A DNA stretch of 64,000 bases from Verrucomicrobiota bacterium (GCA_016222825.1 JACRQF010000012.1:186001-250000); one strand, 5' to 3'; shown: positions 1-9,212, counted from the first letter of the stretch. Numbers and translations: made by a program. The notes: generated from the letters alone by a model not told the origin.

Positions 1-1
1 C

Positions 2-97
2 AAGCTCCACTGGGACCCGGCGCGCGAGCGTTTCGTGAACGACGACACCGCGAACCGTTTCCTTTCCCGCGTCATGCGTGTGCCGTGGAACGCATAA
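2..97 (+). CDS. Gfo/Idh/MocA-family oxidoreductase, C-terminal end only
   Basis: This is the last 31 codons of a gene that enters from the left edge; the stop is TAA. The readable tail contains LHWDPARERFVNDDTANRFL and ends in RVPWNA. This W-D-P...NDDEAN...PW pattern closes many secreted Gfo/Idh/MocA oxidoreductases of Planctomycetes and Verrucomicrobia. Only the tail is visible, so catalytic residues cannot be checked. The next gene starts 18 bases downstream on the same strand, so the two are probably co-transcribed. Confidence 0.6.
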   Translation, partial: KLHWDPARERFVNDDTANRFLSRVMRVPWNA

Positions 98-115
98 CCA
101 ACAAGGAGATTGCTT

Positions 116-1090
116 ATGAGCAGAAGAACATGCCTCACCTTGCAGTTGACGATGGCCGCTGTCTGCCTCTGCCTGATTGCCCAGCTTTCAGCCGGTGACA
201 ATACAAAAACTCCGTCTCCACCGAAGGGGCAGCGCGTCTTCACGTGCGGGCACAGCTTCCACGTCTGGGTGGTTCCGATTCTGAGCGAGATGGCGAAGGC
301 GGCGGGCATCAACGACCACGCGGTGCCGGGCGTGTCGCGCATCGGCGGCTCGCGCGTTATCCAGCATTGGGACGTGGCGGAAGAGAAGAACGAAGCCAAG
401 AAGGCCTTGCGCGCCGGTGGCGTGGATGTGCTCACGCTCTCGCCCATCTGGGTGGTCCCGCCGAAGGATCTCAAGGCTGTGACGCCCGTTCCGGGGGATC
501 CGCGCGAAATCACTTGGCTGCCTGACGAGGGGATTGAGAAGTTCGCGAAGCTGGCGTTGGAGCACAACCCGAACGTCCGCGTCACCGTGCAGGAATACTG
601 GCTGCCGAACGACGAGTATGTCCCCGTTTATCCGCTCCAGACGAGGAAGAGGTTCAGCCACGACGACACGGATTTGGCGGAGTTGCGGAAGTGTCAGGTG
701 CGCTACGACCACGATGTGGATGAATTCGTCCGCGCCATCAATAAGCGGCTCGGCAAAGACGTGATTGTGACCGTGCCCGCCGGCATGGCGACGGTTGCGC
801 TGCGCGAGAAAGTCGTCGCTGGGAAAGCGCCCGGTCTGACGAAGCAGTCGGAGCTTTTTCGCGACTCGTGGGGACACCCGACAGCGCCGGTGCAGGTGTT
901 GGCGACCTACTGCCATTTCGCGGTGATCTACCGCCGCAGTCCCGTCGGTTTGCCGTTGCCATCTGTCTTGGCGAAGAACCCGGCTTGGGATGACAAACTG
1001 AACCGCCTCTTGCAGGAACTGGCGTGGGAGGCTGTCTGCAAGCACCCGATGAGTGGCGTCCGGGCGAAAGGTGGCCAGCCGGCGAGATGA
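116..1090 (+). CDS. secreted GDSL/SGNH-hydrolase-like protein
   Basis: 324 aa. The ATG at 116 follows an AAGGAG ribosome site at 103-108; an in-frame TTG at 110 would lie next to that site and is rejected. Residues 1-27 form a signal peptide (hydrophobic stretch ending LSAGD). The mature N-terminus carries TCGHSFHVWV where SGNH hydrolases have the GDS nucleophile block, and a late segment SWGHPTAPVQ could supply the catalytic His. This resembles the SGNH-like secreted proteins common in Planctomycetes and Verrucomicrobia, but with GHS instead of GDS, so activity is unproven. It overlaps the next gene by 4 bases (ATGA), so it is translationally coupled to the MFS transporter. Confidence 0.6.
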   Translation: MSRRTCLTLQLTMAAVCLCLIAQLSAGDNTKTPSPPKGQRVFTCGHSFHVWVVPILSEMAKAAGINDHAVPGVSRIGGSRVIQHWDVAEEKNEAKKALRAGGVDVLTLSPIWVVPPKDLKAVTPVPGDPREITWLPDEGIEKFAKLALEHNPNVRVTVQEYWLPNDEYVPVYPLQTRKRFSHDDTDLAELRKCQVRYDHDVDEFVRAINKRLGKDVIVTVPAGMATVALREKVVAGKAPGLTKQSELFRDSWGHPTAPVQVLATYCHFAVIYRRSPVGLPLPSVLAKNPAWDDKLNRLLQELAWEAVCKHPMSGVRAKGGQPAR

Positions 1091-2403
1091 TCGGGCGATT
1101 TCCCTACCGCTGGGTTGTTGCGGGCGTGTTGCTATTCGCCTACAGCATCCAGTATCTGGATCGCGTCATCGCGACGGTGCTGACGCCGCGTTTTGCGGGG
1201 GAGATCGGCCTGGCGACGACGGACATCGGCACGGGCGCGTTCCTGATGATGATTTTCTACGCGCCGGCACAGGTCATCTCAGGGTTCTTGACCGACCGGT
1301 TTGGGGCGAAGCGGTTGTTGCTGATCTCGATTGTCACGTGGTCGTTGATGGCCGCGTGGATGGGGCTGATCAAGTCGCCGGGGGAGTATTTTTACCGGAT
1401 GGCGCTCTTCGGCCTGCTCATCGGCACGGAGCTTGTTCCGTCGGCGCGGATCCTGATGCGGTGGTTCAACAAGGAAGGCCGCGCGCGGGCGCAGGCGCTG
1501 CTCTCGCTGGCGTGGATACTGACGCCCGCATGGGCGAGCATTGTGGCGACGCAACTCACCGTCTGCCTCGGCGACTGGCGGCCGGTGTTCTTCCTCAGCG
1601 CCGCCGCCGGCGTCGTGCCCTTGATTCTGATCGCGCTCTTCGTCTTCGACCGGCCCGAAGACTACAAGCGCATCACCCGCGAAGAGCTGGAGCACTCGTA
1701 TCAGGACGAACTGGAGGCGGGCATCCTCAAGGGCGGTGATTTCAAGAACGCCCAGCAGCAGATCAAAGCCGCGAAGAGCTTCCGCTTTATGGACCTCTTC
1801 AAGAGCCGCAGCTACGTCGCCCTCGTCATCGTGGACATCGTCGTCCAGATTGCCTACTGGGGAACGCTGGTCTGGATTCCGCTCTACCTGTCGGACACGT
1901 TCGGCTTCAAGCTCAGCACGATGGGCTGGTGGAACTCGCTCTACTTCATCGCGGCGGCGGTGGGCAGCTTCGCGTCCTCGTGGCTGTCGGACGCCGTCTT
2001 CCGCAACAACCGCCGCGTCATGATCATCGTTTGCTTCGCCGGGCTGATTCCCTTCGTGCTGCTGCTCGCGTCGCTGAAGACGGGCGCGCCGGGCCTGCTG
2101 GTGCTGGCGTTGTGCGGCATGGGCTTCTTCGCGAACATGGCGTGGGGGCCGATCCTCGCGGTGCCGGCGGAGATCTTCTCGCCGGAGGTCTATGGCAGGG
2201 CGATGGGCTTCGTGAACTGCTGCGGCTACATCGCGGCGGCGTTCGCCACCAAGATCTTCAGCGCGCTGGTGGTCGTAAAGGACGGCGCGAAGGACTACAC
2301 GCCCGGCTGGATGTTCATCGCCGCTTGCGCCGTGGTGGGGATTGTAGCGGCGTGGTTCATCAAGACCGTTCCCACAACACGAGCCGCAACTGTCCGGCAG
2401 TAG
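1087..2403 (+). CDS. MFS transporter, anion:cation symporter type
   Basis: 438 aa, inner membrane, about 12 hydrophobic segments. The ATG at 1087 is inside the ATGA overlap with the upstream stop; the longer in-frame start lies inside the upstream gene and is rejected. The segment GFLTDRFGAKRLLL after the second helix is the MFS motif A, and YLDRVIATVLTP in helix 1 resembles the ACS subfamily (hexuronate, glucarate and other organic-anion carriers). The substrate cannot be read from sequence. The surrounding secreted hydrolase-like and oxidoreductase genes suggest uptake of a sugar acid or an oxidised sugar. Confidence 0.8.
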   Translation: MIGRFPYRWVVAGVLLFAYSIQYLDRVIATVLTPRFAGEIGLATTDIGTGAFLMMIFYAPAQVISGFLTDRFGAKRLLLISIVTWSLMAAWMGLIKSPGEYFYRMALFGLLIGTELVPSARILMRWFNKEGRARAQALLSLAWILTPAWASIVATQLTVCLGDWRPVFFLSAAAGVVPLILIALFVFDRPEDYKRITREELEHSYQDELEAGILKGGDFKNAQQQIKAAKSFRFMDLFKSRSYVALVIVDIVVQIAYWGTLVWIPLYLSDTFGFKLSTMGWWNSLYFIAAAVGSFASSWLSDAVFRNNRRVMIIVCFAGLIPFVLLLASLKTGAPGLLVLALCGMGFFANMAWGPILAVPAEIFSPEVYGRAMGFVNCCGYIAAAFATKIFSALVVVKDGAKDYTPGWMFIAACAVVGIVAAWFIKTVPTTRAATVRQ

Positions 2404-2461
2404 CGGTGTTGTTGATTCGTGTTTGCAGCCGAAGACAGAATGCAACAATCCTTTGCACGAT

Positions 2462-5400
2462 ATGAAACTTAGCTTTGGTTCAGTCTTTCTTGCTGTTGTT
2501 CTTGTTCTCACACCAGCGGTGCGCGCGGCGTCGCCTGATGTCGACGCGAAGGTCATTCTCGGCCAGTCTGGCGTGAAAGGCGGCCTGATCGTCCACCTTG
2601 GCGCGGGCGACGGGCAACTGACGGCGGCGTTGCGGGCCAGCGGGAGTTTCCAGGTGCAGGGGCTTGAGAGCAACCCTCAGCGGGTGGCGGCGGCGCGGGA
2701 GTGCATCCGTAGCAAGAAGCTCTACGGCGAGGTGAGCGTGGAGCAGTTCGACGGCAAACAACTGCCTTACATTGACGGGCTGATCAATCTCGTGGTAGCG
2801 GAGGATCTCGCGGGCGTGCCGATGGCGGAGGTGTTGCGGGTGCTGGCGCCGAACGGCGTGGCGATGGTGAAGAAGGACGGCCAGTGGACGAGGACGGTGA
2901 AGCCGAAACCGGCGGGGCTGGACGATTGGACGCATTACTATTACGACGCACGCGGCAACGCGGTCTCGAAGGACACGGTGATCGGGCCGCCGGAGCGGCT
3001 GCAATGGGTCGGCAGCCCGCGCTGGTCGCGGCATCACGACCGTATGTCGAGCCTGAGCGCGCAGGTGTCGTGCAACGGCCGGATGTTCTACATCATGGAC
3101 GAAGGCTCGCGCATCTCGATCCTCTTGCCGTCGAAATGGGCGCTCGTCGCTCGCGACGCGTTCAACGGCACGATTCTCTGGAAGAAGCCCATTGCGAAGT
3201 GGAACACGAACCTCTGGCCGCTCAAGTCCGGCCCGACGCAACTCACGCGCCGGCTGGTGGCGGCGGGCGACCGCATTTTCGTCACGCTCGGCATCAGCGC
3301 GCCAGTGAGTTGCCTCGATGGCGCGACGGGCGAACCGGTGTGTGTGTATGAAGAGACGAAGGGCGCGGAGGAGATCCTGCACGTCAACGGGACGCTCTAC
3401 GTGCTTGCCAATCCCGGCAAATGGGAGCTGGCGGAGTTCGCGCCGGTGCACAACACGGGCGACCAGAAGCGCGTGGAGACGGAATTCAACTGGGACGAGA
3501 AAGAGCGCGAGTTGCTGGCGTTGGACGCCGCGTCGGGCCGCGTGCTTTGGCGGAACACCGGGAAGATCGCGCCGTTGACGCTGGCCGCCGACGGCAAACG
3601 GCTGGTTTATCACGACGGCGAGAAGCTCGTCTGCCTCGACCCTGCCACGGGCAAGCAGCGTTGGGCGAGCGAGCCGGTGACGAAGCGGAAGCTGTTCGAG
3701 TTCAACTACGGCCCGCGGCTGTTGCTGCACGAGGACACGGTGCTCTACGCTGGTGGCGACGGCGCGATGAAGGGTCTCGACGCTGTCAGCGGCAAGGAAC
3801 TCTGGAACGCGCCGCACGAGAAGAGCGGCTACCGCTCGCCGGAGGACCTCATTGTTGCGGGCGGGTTGGTCTGGAACGCCGGCACGCTGTCGGGCAACCA
3901 GACGGGCGAGTTCAAGGGGCGCGACCCGCGCACGGGCGAGGTGAAGAAGCAGTTCGCGCCGGACGTGGAGTGCTACTGGTTCCATCACCGCTGCTACATC
4001 GCGAAGGCCACGGAGAAATATTTACTCCCATCGCGCACGGGCATCGAGTTCGTGGACATCGCCAAGAGCCATTGGGACATCAATCACTGGGTCCGCGCGT
4101 CGTGCCTCTACGGTGTGCTGCCCGCCAATGGCCTTGTCTATGCCGGCCCGCACAACTGCGTGTGCTACCCGGAAGCGAAGCTCGACGGCATGAACGCGCT
4201 CGCGCCCGCCGGCGCGACATCGAAACCGGTCGTGCTGCCCGAGGCGCAACGGTTTGAGCATGGTCCTGCGTGGGGCCAGCCGCTGGCGGAAACCGAGGCT
4301 GACGCGAAGGACTGGCCGACCTACCGGCACGACGCGGCGCGGAGCGGCTACAGCAACCAGCCGTTGCTCGACGATCTCGGCAAGGCGTGGGACATCAAGC
4401 TTGGCGGCAGGCTCAGTGCGCCGACCATCGCCGCGGGCAAGGTTTTCGTCGCGCAGGTGGACGAGCACACGTTGCACGCGCTCGACGCGACGAACGGCAA
4501 GAAGCTGTGGCACTTTACGGCGGGCGCGAGGATTGATTCGCCACCGACTTACTGGAAGGGCCGCGTGCTGTTCGGTGGGAAGGATGGATGGGTTTATTGC
4601 CTGCGGGCGAGCGACGGCGCGATGATCTGGCGCTATCTCGCCGCGCCGAATCTGCTTCGCCACACCGCGTTTGAGCAGATCGAGAGCGTCTGGCCCGTCC
4701 ACGGCAGTGTGTTGCTGGAGAATGGCGTCGTGAGTTGCGTCGCGGGACGGTCGGTGTTCCTTGATGGCGGGCTGCGGTTTGTGCGTCTCGACGCGGCCAC
4801 GGGCAGGAAGCTTGTCGAGGTTGTCTTTGACAGCCGCGACCCGGAGACGGGGGGCGACCTGCAAATGCGACACAAGACGCTTCAGATGCCCGTGGGGCTC
4901 AACGACATCCTCTCCAGCGACGGCAAACACATCTATCTCCGTTCACAGAAGATCAACGCCGACGGCAAGCGCGTGGACATCGGCCCCGTTTCCGGCAACG
5001 CCATTGAGCAGGGCGCGGCTCAGAAGGGCGAAGGCGGGCACCTGTTCGCGCCGATGGGCTTCCTCGACGACGAGTGGTTTCACCGCAGCTACTGGGTCTA
5101 TGGAAAGAGCTTCGCCGGCGGCCACAACGGCTATTATCAGGCAGGCAAATACACGCCGTCCGGCCGCATCCTCGTCCACGATGACAAGAACGTCTACGGC
5201 TTCGGCCGCGAGCCGAAATACCTCCGCTGGACCACGACGATGGAGCACCAGCTTTTCGCCGCGAGCAAGGAGCCGCCCGATGTTGTGCCAAACCTCGCCG
5301 AGGGCCAGCCGAAGGGCAAAGCCAAGGCCAAGGGCAAGGCGGCAGCGAGCAAAGGCGGCAGCACGCCAACGCCGCCTGCGGTGAGATTCGCGGACTCACC

Positions 5401-6418
5401 GAAGCTCGATCCGTCCAACAAGCCGCTCACCGTCGAGGCGTGGGTGCAGCACGAAGCGCCCAATGGCGTCATCCTCACTCACGGCGCGGGCATCAACGGC
5501 TACGCGCTCACGTTGCAGGAAGGCCGGCCTGCGTTTTCAGTCCGCGTGGACAAACAAGAGGCGAGCGCACAAGCCGCTCGCCCTCTCGACCCCGGTTGGC
5601 ATCATCTCGCGGGGGTGCTTACCGACGATAAGAAACTCCGCCTCTATGTGGACGGCCAGCTTGCCGCCGAAACCAAAGCGCCGGGCCTCATCCCAAAGAA
5701 ACCCGCGCAACCGCTCCATCTCGGCACGCCCGGCTCCTCGCTCGTCACCGACCACGGCGGCGGCGCGCACTACGCTGGGCTGCTTGACCAATTCGCCGTG
5801 TTCCCGAAGGCGCTGGCCGAGGCCGACATCATCGAACACGCCACACAGGCCGACGCCGTCGCGCGCGGCAACGGCGCGATGGTGGCTTGCTCTTTCGATA
5901 AGGGCGATGCTCGCGACGAATCCGGCAACGGCGCGCAAGCCGTGCTCTTTGGCGTCGAGACCGGCAAAGGCAAAGTTGGCGCGGCACTCTGGTTCAAGAG
6001 ACCTGGCGGCGCGACTGCGGTGGCTGGGAAGGGTGGCGGCAAGCCGGGACCGAAGCGCGACACGTTCGTGGAGTTCAAGTGGACGCAGTTCATGCCGATC
6101 ATCACCCGTGCGATGGCGATGGCCGGCAACAACGTTGCGGTCAGTGGCCCGCCCGACAAGGTGAACGAGGAATACGCCTTCGAGCGGTTGGCAGCGAAGG
6201 ACTCGGCGATCCAATACGACCTGGCCGAGCAGGCGGCGGCGCTGGAAGGCAAACGAGGCGGTTCGCTCCAAGTCATCTCCAAGGACGACGGCGCGATGAA
6301 AGGCGAGATCGCGCTCGACAGCCCGCCGGTCTGGGACGGCATGGCGGTGGCGCAAGGCCGGTTGTTCTCCTCCAGCCTCGATGGAAAAGTCACCTGCTAC
6401 GGCGTCTCCAAGAAATGA
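2462..6418 (+). CDS. giant secreted methyltransferase-like / PQQ-propeller / LamG fusion protein
   Basis: 1318 aa. The ATG at 2462 gives a clear signal peptide (MKLSFGSVFLAVVLVLTPAV); no strong ribosome site is visible. Residues about 35-145 look like a class I methyltransferase Rossmann fold (VHLGAGDGQLTAAL for motif I, then an acidic ESN, and VLAPNGVAMV late). Residues about 165-900 are repeated PQQ-like propeller blades with W-x-x-D/AL-DAA-x-G motifs. A Lys/Ala-rich linker (GKAKAKGKAAASKGG) leads into a LamG/concanavalin-like domain at about 945-1110 (LTVEAWVQHE, GWHHLAGV, LRLYVDGQL), and a last blade closes the protein. This architecture recurs in exported proteins of PVC bacteria. Its job is unknown; SAM is not expected in the periplasm, so the methyltransferase fold may be non-catalytic. 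It overlaps the next gene by ATGA. Confidence 0.75.
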   Translation: MKLSFGSVFLAVVLVLTPAVRAASPDVDAKVILGQSGVKGGLIVHLGAGDGQLTAALRASGSFQVQGLESNPQRVAAARECIRSKKLYGEVSVEQFDGKQLPYIDGLINLVVAEDLAGVPMAEVLRVLAPNGVAMVKKDGQWTRTVKPKPAGLDDWTHYYYDARGNAVSKDTVIGPPERLQWVGSPRWSRHHDRMSSLSAQVSCNGRMFYIMDEGSRISILLPSKWALVARDAFNGTILWKKPIAKWNTNLWPLKSGPTQLTRRLVAAGDRIFVTLGISAPVSCLDGATGEPVCVYEETKGAEEILHVNGTLYVLANPGKWELAEFAPVHNTGDQKRVETEFNWDEKERELLALDAASGRVLWRNTGKIAPLTLAADGKRLVYHDGEKLVCLDPATGKQRWASEPVTKRKLFEFNYGPRLLLHEDTVLYAGGDGAMKGLDAVSGKELWNAPHEKSGYRSPEDLIVAGGLVWNAGTLSGNQTGEFKGRDPRTGEVKKQFAPDVECYWFHHRCYIAKATEKYLLPSRTGIEFVDIAKSHWDINHWVRASCLYGVLPANGLVYAGPHNCVCYPEAKLDGMNALAPAGATSKPVVLPEAQRFEHGPAWGQPLAETEADAKDWPTYRHDAARSGYSNQPLLDDLGKAWDIKLGGRLSAPTIAAGKVFVAQVDEHTLHALDATNGKKLWHFTAGARIDSPPTYWKGRVLFGGKDGWVYCLRASDGAMIWRYLAAPNLLRHTAFEQIESVWPVHGSVLLENGVVSCVAGRSVFLDGGLRFVRLDAATGRKLVEVVFDSRDPETGGDLQMRHKTLQMPVGLNDILSSDGKHIYLRSQKINADGKRVDIGPVSGNAIEQGAAQKGEGGHLFAPMGFLDDEWFHRSYWVYGKSFAGGHNGYYQAGKYTPSGRILVHDDKNVYGFGREPKYLRWTTTMEHQLFAASKEPPDVVPNLAEGQPKGKAKAKGKAAASKGGSTPTPPAVRFADSPKLDPSNKPLTVEAWVQHEAPNGVILTHGAGINGYALTLQEGRPAFSVRVDKQEASAQAARPLDPGWHHLAGVLTDDKKLRLYVDGQLAAETKAPGLIPKKPAQPLHLGTPGSSLVTDHGGGAHYAGLLDQFAVFPKALAEADIIEHATQADAVARGNGAMVACSFDKGDARDESGNGAQAVLFGVETGKGKVGAALWFKRPGGATAVAGKGGGKPGPKRDTFVEFKWTQFMPIITRAMAMAGNNVAVSGPPDKVNEEYAFERLAAKDSAIQYDLAEQAAALEGKRGGSLQVISKDDGAMKGEIALDSPPVWDGMAVAQGRLFSSSLDGKVTCYGVSKK

Positions 6419-6666
6419 ACGCTGACTCCGCAGCAGGGGAACGAAATCTCGGCGAGCAGCCGATCTCGCAGCTCTTGACGGAGCACGGCCTGAGGGCGCA
6501 CGACCTCGTGGCGGCCTCGACGGAGCAGATCACGCACAAGATGGTGGCACGCGCTTGCAAGGGGCGACGTCTGACGCTCAATACGCAGTCCAAGGTGTTG
6601 CGGGCGCTCAACCTCGCGACAAAGAAGAATTTCTCGTTGGGCGATCTCTTCAACTACCAGCCATAG
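6415..6666 (+). CDS. small helical protein, HTH-like, function unknown
   Basis: 83 aa. The ATG at 6415 is coupled by an ATGA overlap to the stop of the giant propeller gene. The protein is strongly helical and basic in the middle: ISQLLTEHGLRAHDLVAAS, then THKMVARACKGRRLT, then VLRALNLATKKNFSLGDLFNY. The spacing of a short helix, turn, basic helix and third helix is reminiscent of a winged or lambda-type HTH, but no named family is certain. It converges on, and overlaps by 17 bases, the AraC regulator on the other strand. The coupling suggests it is made together with the secreted propeller protein. Function is not inferred. Confidence 0.6.
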   Translation: MNADSAAGERNLGEQPISQLLTEHGLRAHDLVAASTEQITHKMVARACKGRRLTLNTQSKVLRALNLATKKNFSLGDLFNYQP

Positions 6667-7438
6667 AGCGCCGGAACTCCCGCGGCGTCTGGCCCACGTA
6701 GCGACGGAAATGCTCTGTGAATGAACTCTGGTCGTAGAAGCCGCAATCGGTGGCAATGTCGGCGAGCGAGGCGTTGCTCTGCCGTAGAGCGTGGCAGGCG
6801 GCGAGGACGCGGGTTTTGATGAGAAACTCCTGCGGCGAGACACCGAGGATGGCGTGGAACTTTCGCTCCAGTTGCCGCGCTGACATGTCCGTGAGCTTCG
6901 CAAGCTCGGCGATGTTGACGGGGCCGCGGAACTTCTCGCGGATGCAGCGCACCGCCGCGTCAATTTCCCGCCATGGCATTGCGAGGTGCACGCCGCCTTC
7001 GTAGCGTTGCAGCACGCCCATGATACCGATGATCGCACCGCGCCGCGAGCGGATCGGCAGCTTCGTTACCTGATACCAGTCCGGGATGCCCCGCGCGTCC
7101 CACCACAACTCCACGCGCCGCAGCACCGGTTCACCCGTGCGGTAAATCCGCGCGTCGTCGGCCACGTAGCCTTTCGCCATGACCGGCGGATTCAGGTCAA
7201 AGTCGGTCAGACCGATGACATCCGCTTCGTCGCGCAGGTCGTAGAGTTTGCGGACGCTGCTGCTCGCGAACATCGTCTCTCCCCGCCGGTTCTTCGCGAA
7301 AAAGTGCAGCCCGGGCAGGTGGTCGAACAGCGCGTGGAAGAGGCTGGTGGGGGCGATCTGCCGTAGCCACGCCTCGCGTTGCGCAAGCCGCAAGGATCGC
7401 TTGTGTCGCTTCGTGGTCTTATTGGTCGACTTTGGCAT
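6650..7438 (-). CDS. PAS-domain AraC-family transcriptional regulator
   Basis: 262 aa, cytoplasmic. Residues about 35-150 read as a PAS sensor domain (LFDHLPGLHFFAKNRRGETMFAS..., ending in the WYQVTKLPIRSRRGAIIGIMG PAC-like segment). The C-terminal ~100 residues are a double HTH of AraC type: NIAELAKLTDMSARQLERKF as the first HTH and the second ending DQSSFTEHFRRYVGQTPREF, which matches the AraC signature region. It is transcribed divergently from the Tat-exported oxidoreductase at 7564, with 125 bases between the starts, so it is the natural candidate regulator of that gene. The intergenic region has a repeated 9-mer, listed separately. Confidence 0.85.
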   Translation of the reverse strand: MPKSTNKTTKRHKRSLRLAQREAWLRQIAPTSLFHALFDHLPGLHFFAKNRRGETMFASSSVRKLYDLRDEADVIGLTDFDLNPPVMAKGYVADDARIYRTGEPVLRRVELWWDARGIPDWYQVTKLPIRSRRGAIIGIMGVLQRYEGGVHLAMPWREIDAAVRCIREKFRGPVNIAELAKLTDMSARQLERKFHAILGVSPQEFLIKTRVLAACHALRQSNASLADIATDCGFYDQSSFTEHFRRYVGQTPREFRRSMAGS

Positions 7439-7443
7439 AAACG

Positions 7444-7514
7444 ATGTCGCGTCGCGCCAATACTCAATCCGAAGGGCACCTTACGGTCAAGACTCCGAAA
7501 AAGCTATGTCGCGT
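7444..7514. promoter_or_regulatory. direct repeat between divergent AraC regulator and oxidoreductase
   Basis: ATGTCGCGT occurs at 7444-7452 and again at 7506-7514, in the same orientation and 62 bases apart, which is close to six helical turns. It lies in the divergent intergenic region between the AraC-family gene and the oxidoreductase. Paired half-sites on one face of the helix are typical of AraC-type control, so an operator is plausible, but only two copies are seen. Confidence 0.3.
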
Positions 7515-7563
7515 AACTGCCGCAGAGATTACACTGGCCGACAACGAAATAGGAAAACCAACC

Positions 7564-8946
7564 ATGAACCAACCTGATTCCACTCTCTCCCGCCGCAGCT
7601 TCCTCCGCCGCGCGGCCGTTGCCACGACCGCGTTCCATGTCCTGCCCGGCTACGTGCTCGGCCTCAACGGCCAGACCCCGCCGAGCCGCAAGCTCAACAT
7701 CGCCGGCGTCGGCGTCGGCGGCATGGGCGGCAACAACATCAAGCGTTGCTCCGAAACCGAGAACATCGTCGCGCTCTGCGACATTGATCCGAACTACGCC
7801 GCCAAGACCTTCAAGGCGCATCCCGGCGCGAAGGTCTATATGGACTTCCACGAGATGCTGGAGAAGCAGAAGGACATCGAGGCGGTCGTCATCGCCACGC
7901 CCGACCACACCCACGCGGTCGTCGCCATGGCATGCATGAAGGCCGGCAAACACGTTTACGTCCAGAAGCCGCTCGCGCACTCCGTCAACGAAGTCCGCGC
8001 CATGACCGAGGCCGCCCGCAAATACAAAGCCATCACCCAGATGGGCAACCAAGGCCGGTCGGGGGAGGGCGCGCGGATGGTTTGCGAATGGCTCTGGGCC
8101 GGCGCCATCGGCAACGTGCGCGAGATTCACGCATGGACCAACCGCCCCGTCTGGCCGCAAGGCATCGAAGTCGGCCGGCCCGATGCTGAGCCTGTGCCGC
8201 AGGGTATGGACTGGGACAAATGGATCGGCCCCGCGCCGTTCCGCCCGTTCAACCACGCCTACCATCCCGGCAACTGGCGCGCGTGGTGCGACTTTGGCAC
8301 CGGCTCGCTCGGCGACCTCGGCTGCCACATCCTCGACTGCGTCTTCTGGTCCATGAAACTGAAGTATCCCACCAGCGTCGAAGGCTGCATCTCCACCTAC
8401 TGGCACGACCTCTGGAAGGAGACCAAGCCGAAGAACGAGAACTTCCCGCGCTCCACCATCGTGCGCTACGCCTTCCCGAAGCGCGGCACGATGCCGGCGC
8501 TGAGCCTCACGTGGTGGGACGGCGGCATGATGCCCCCGCGGCCCGACGAGTTGGAGGAGGGCCGCCAGATGGGCGATTCCGACGGCGGCTGTTTGTTCAT
8601 CGGCGACAAGGGCAAGCTAAGTTGCGGCTGCTATGGCAAGAGTCCACGGCTGATGCCCGACGCGAAGATGAAGGCGTTCAAGCGCCCGGAGAAGACGCTG
8701 GAGCGCGTGCCCGGCGGCGAGCAGGGGCACGAGAAGGATTGGATCCGCGCCTGCAAGGACGGCAAGCCCGCCTGCTCGAACTTCGACTTCTCCGGCCCGC
8801 TCTCCGAGATGGTGCTGATGGGCAACCTCGCCGTGCGTTATCCCAACCGCCGCCTCCTCTGGGACGGCGAGAAGATGGAAGTGACCAACGACAAGGAAGC
8901 CAACAGTTGCGTCAAACGGACCTACCGCGAAGGCTGGACGCTGTAG
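7564..8946 (+). CDS. Tat-exported Gfo/Idh/MocA-family oxidoreductase
   Basis: 460 aa. The ATG at 7564 follows TAGGAAAACCAACC, which contains a modest AGGA ribosome site. The N-terminus has a twin-arginine signal (SRRSFLRRAAV, residues 9-19), so it is expected to fold with its nucleotide cofactor before export. The Rossmann glycine motif is IAGVGVGGMGGNNIK, followed by the family motif VQKPLAHS and a large C-terminal alpha/beta domain (GSLGDLGCHILDC). Such proteins oxidise sugars or inositols using NAD(P). It is divergent from the PAS-AraC regulator. Substrate unknown. Confidence 0.85.
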   Translation: MNQPDSTLSRRSFLRRAAVATTAFHVLPGYVLGLNGQTPPSRKLNIAGVGVGGMGGNNIKRCSETENIVALCDIDPNYAAKTFKAHPGAKVYMDFHEMLEKQKDIEAVVIATPDHTHAVVAMACMKAGKHVYVQKPLAHSVNEVRAMTEAARKYKAITQMGNQGRSGEGARMVCEWLWAGAIGNVREIHAWTNRPVWPQGIEVGRPDAEPVPQGMDWDKWIGPAPFRPFNHAYHPGNWRAWCDFGTGSLGDLGCHILDCVFWSMKLKYPTSVEGCISTYWHDLWKETKPKNENFPRSTIVRYAFPKRGTMPALSLTWWDGGMMPPRPDELEEGRQMGDSDGGCLFIGDKGKLSCGCYGKSPRLMPDAKMKAFKRPEKTLERVPGGEQGHEKDWIRACKDGKPACSNFDFSGPLSEMVLMGNLAVRYPNRRLLWDGEKMEVTNDKEANSCVKRTYREGWTL

Positions 8947-9061
8947 GTTTGGCCGCGTCGCCGTGACGCCAACCAACAGGTAGGGACGGCGCGCCGCAGT
9001 TGTTCCAACGTGCACGCTTATCGCCGGAGCGTGCCCTTGCTGGTCAGAAAATCAGCGATAC

Positions 9062-9091
9062 GGGAGGCTCTTGCAAGACGCTGAGCCTCCC
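9062..9091. repeat. 9-bp hairpin downstream of the oxidoreductase gene
   Basis: GGGAGGCTC at 9062-9070 pairs perfectly with GAGCCTCCC at 9083-9091 across a 12-base loop. It lies 115 bases past the stop of the upstream oxidoreductase. There is no T-run after it, so it is either a weak terminator or a palindromic repeat unit. Confidence 0.4.
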
Positions 9092-9114
9092 ATGACAGTG
9101 CAGAGAGGTTTGGA

Positions 9115-9179
9115 GTCCTGGCTTCAGCCGGCTTTGCACGCGAGGAGACGTAATCCAGGAAGCCGGCTGAAGCCGGGAC
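9115..9179. repeat. 20-bp inverted repeat, REP-like
   Basis: The arms 9115-9134 and 9160-9179 are reverse complements with one mismatch, built around GGCTTCAGCCGGCTT, with a 25-base loop. It belongs to the family of dispersed palindromes that recur between genes in this window. The 8947-9517 gap between genes holds this, the neighbouring hairpin, another short palindrome and a trinucleotide run; no gene is visible in it. Confidence 0.6.
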
Positions 9180-9212
9180 CCCGAACCCGCTGCAATCCCC
9201 GACTTCTGCAAT

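Noticed and set aside
9062..9091. Rho-independent terminator after the oxidoreductase
   Set aside because: The stem is perfect but lacks a following T-run, so it is listed only as a hairpin or repeat.
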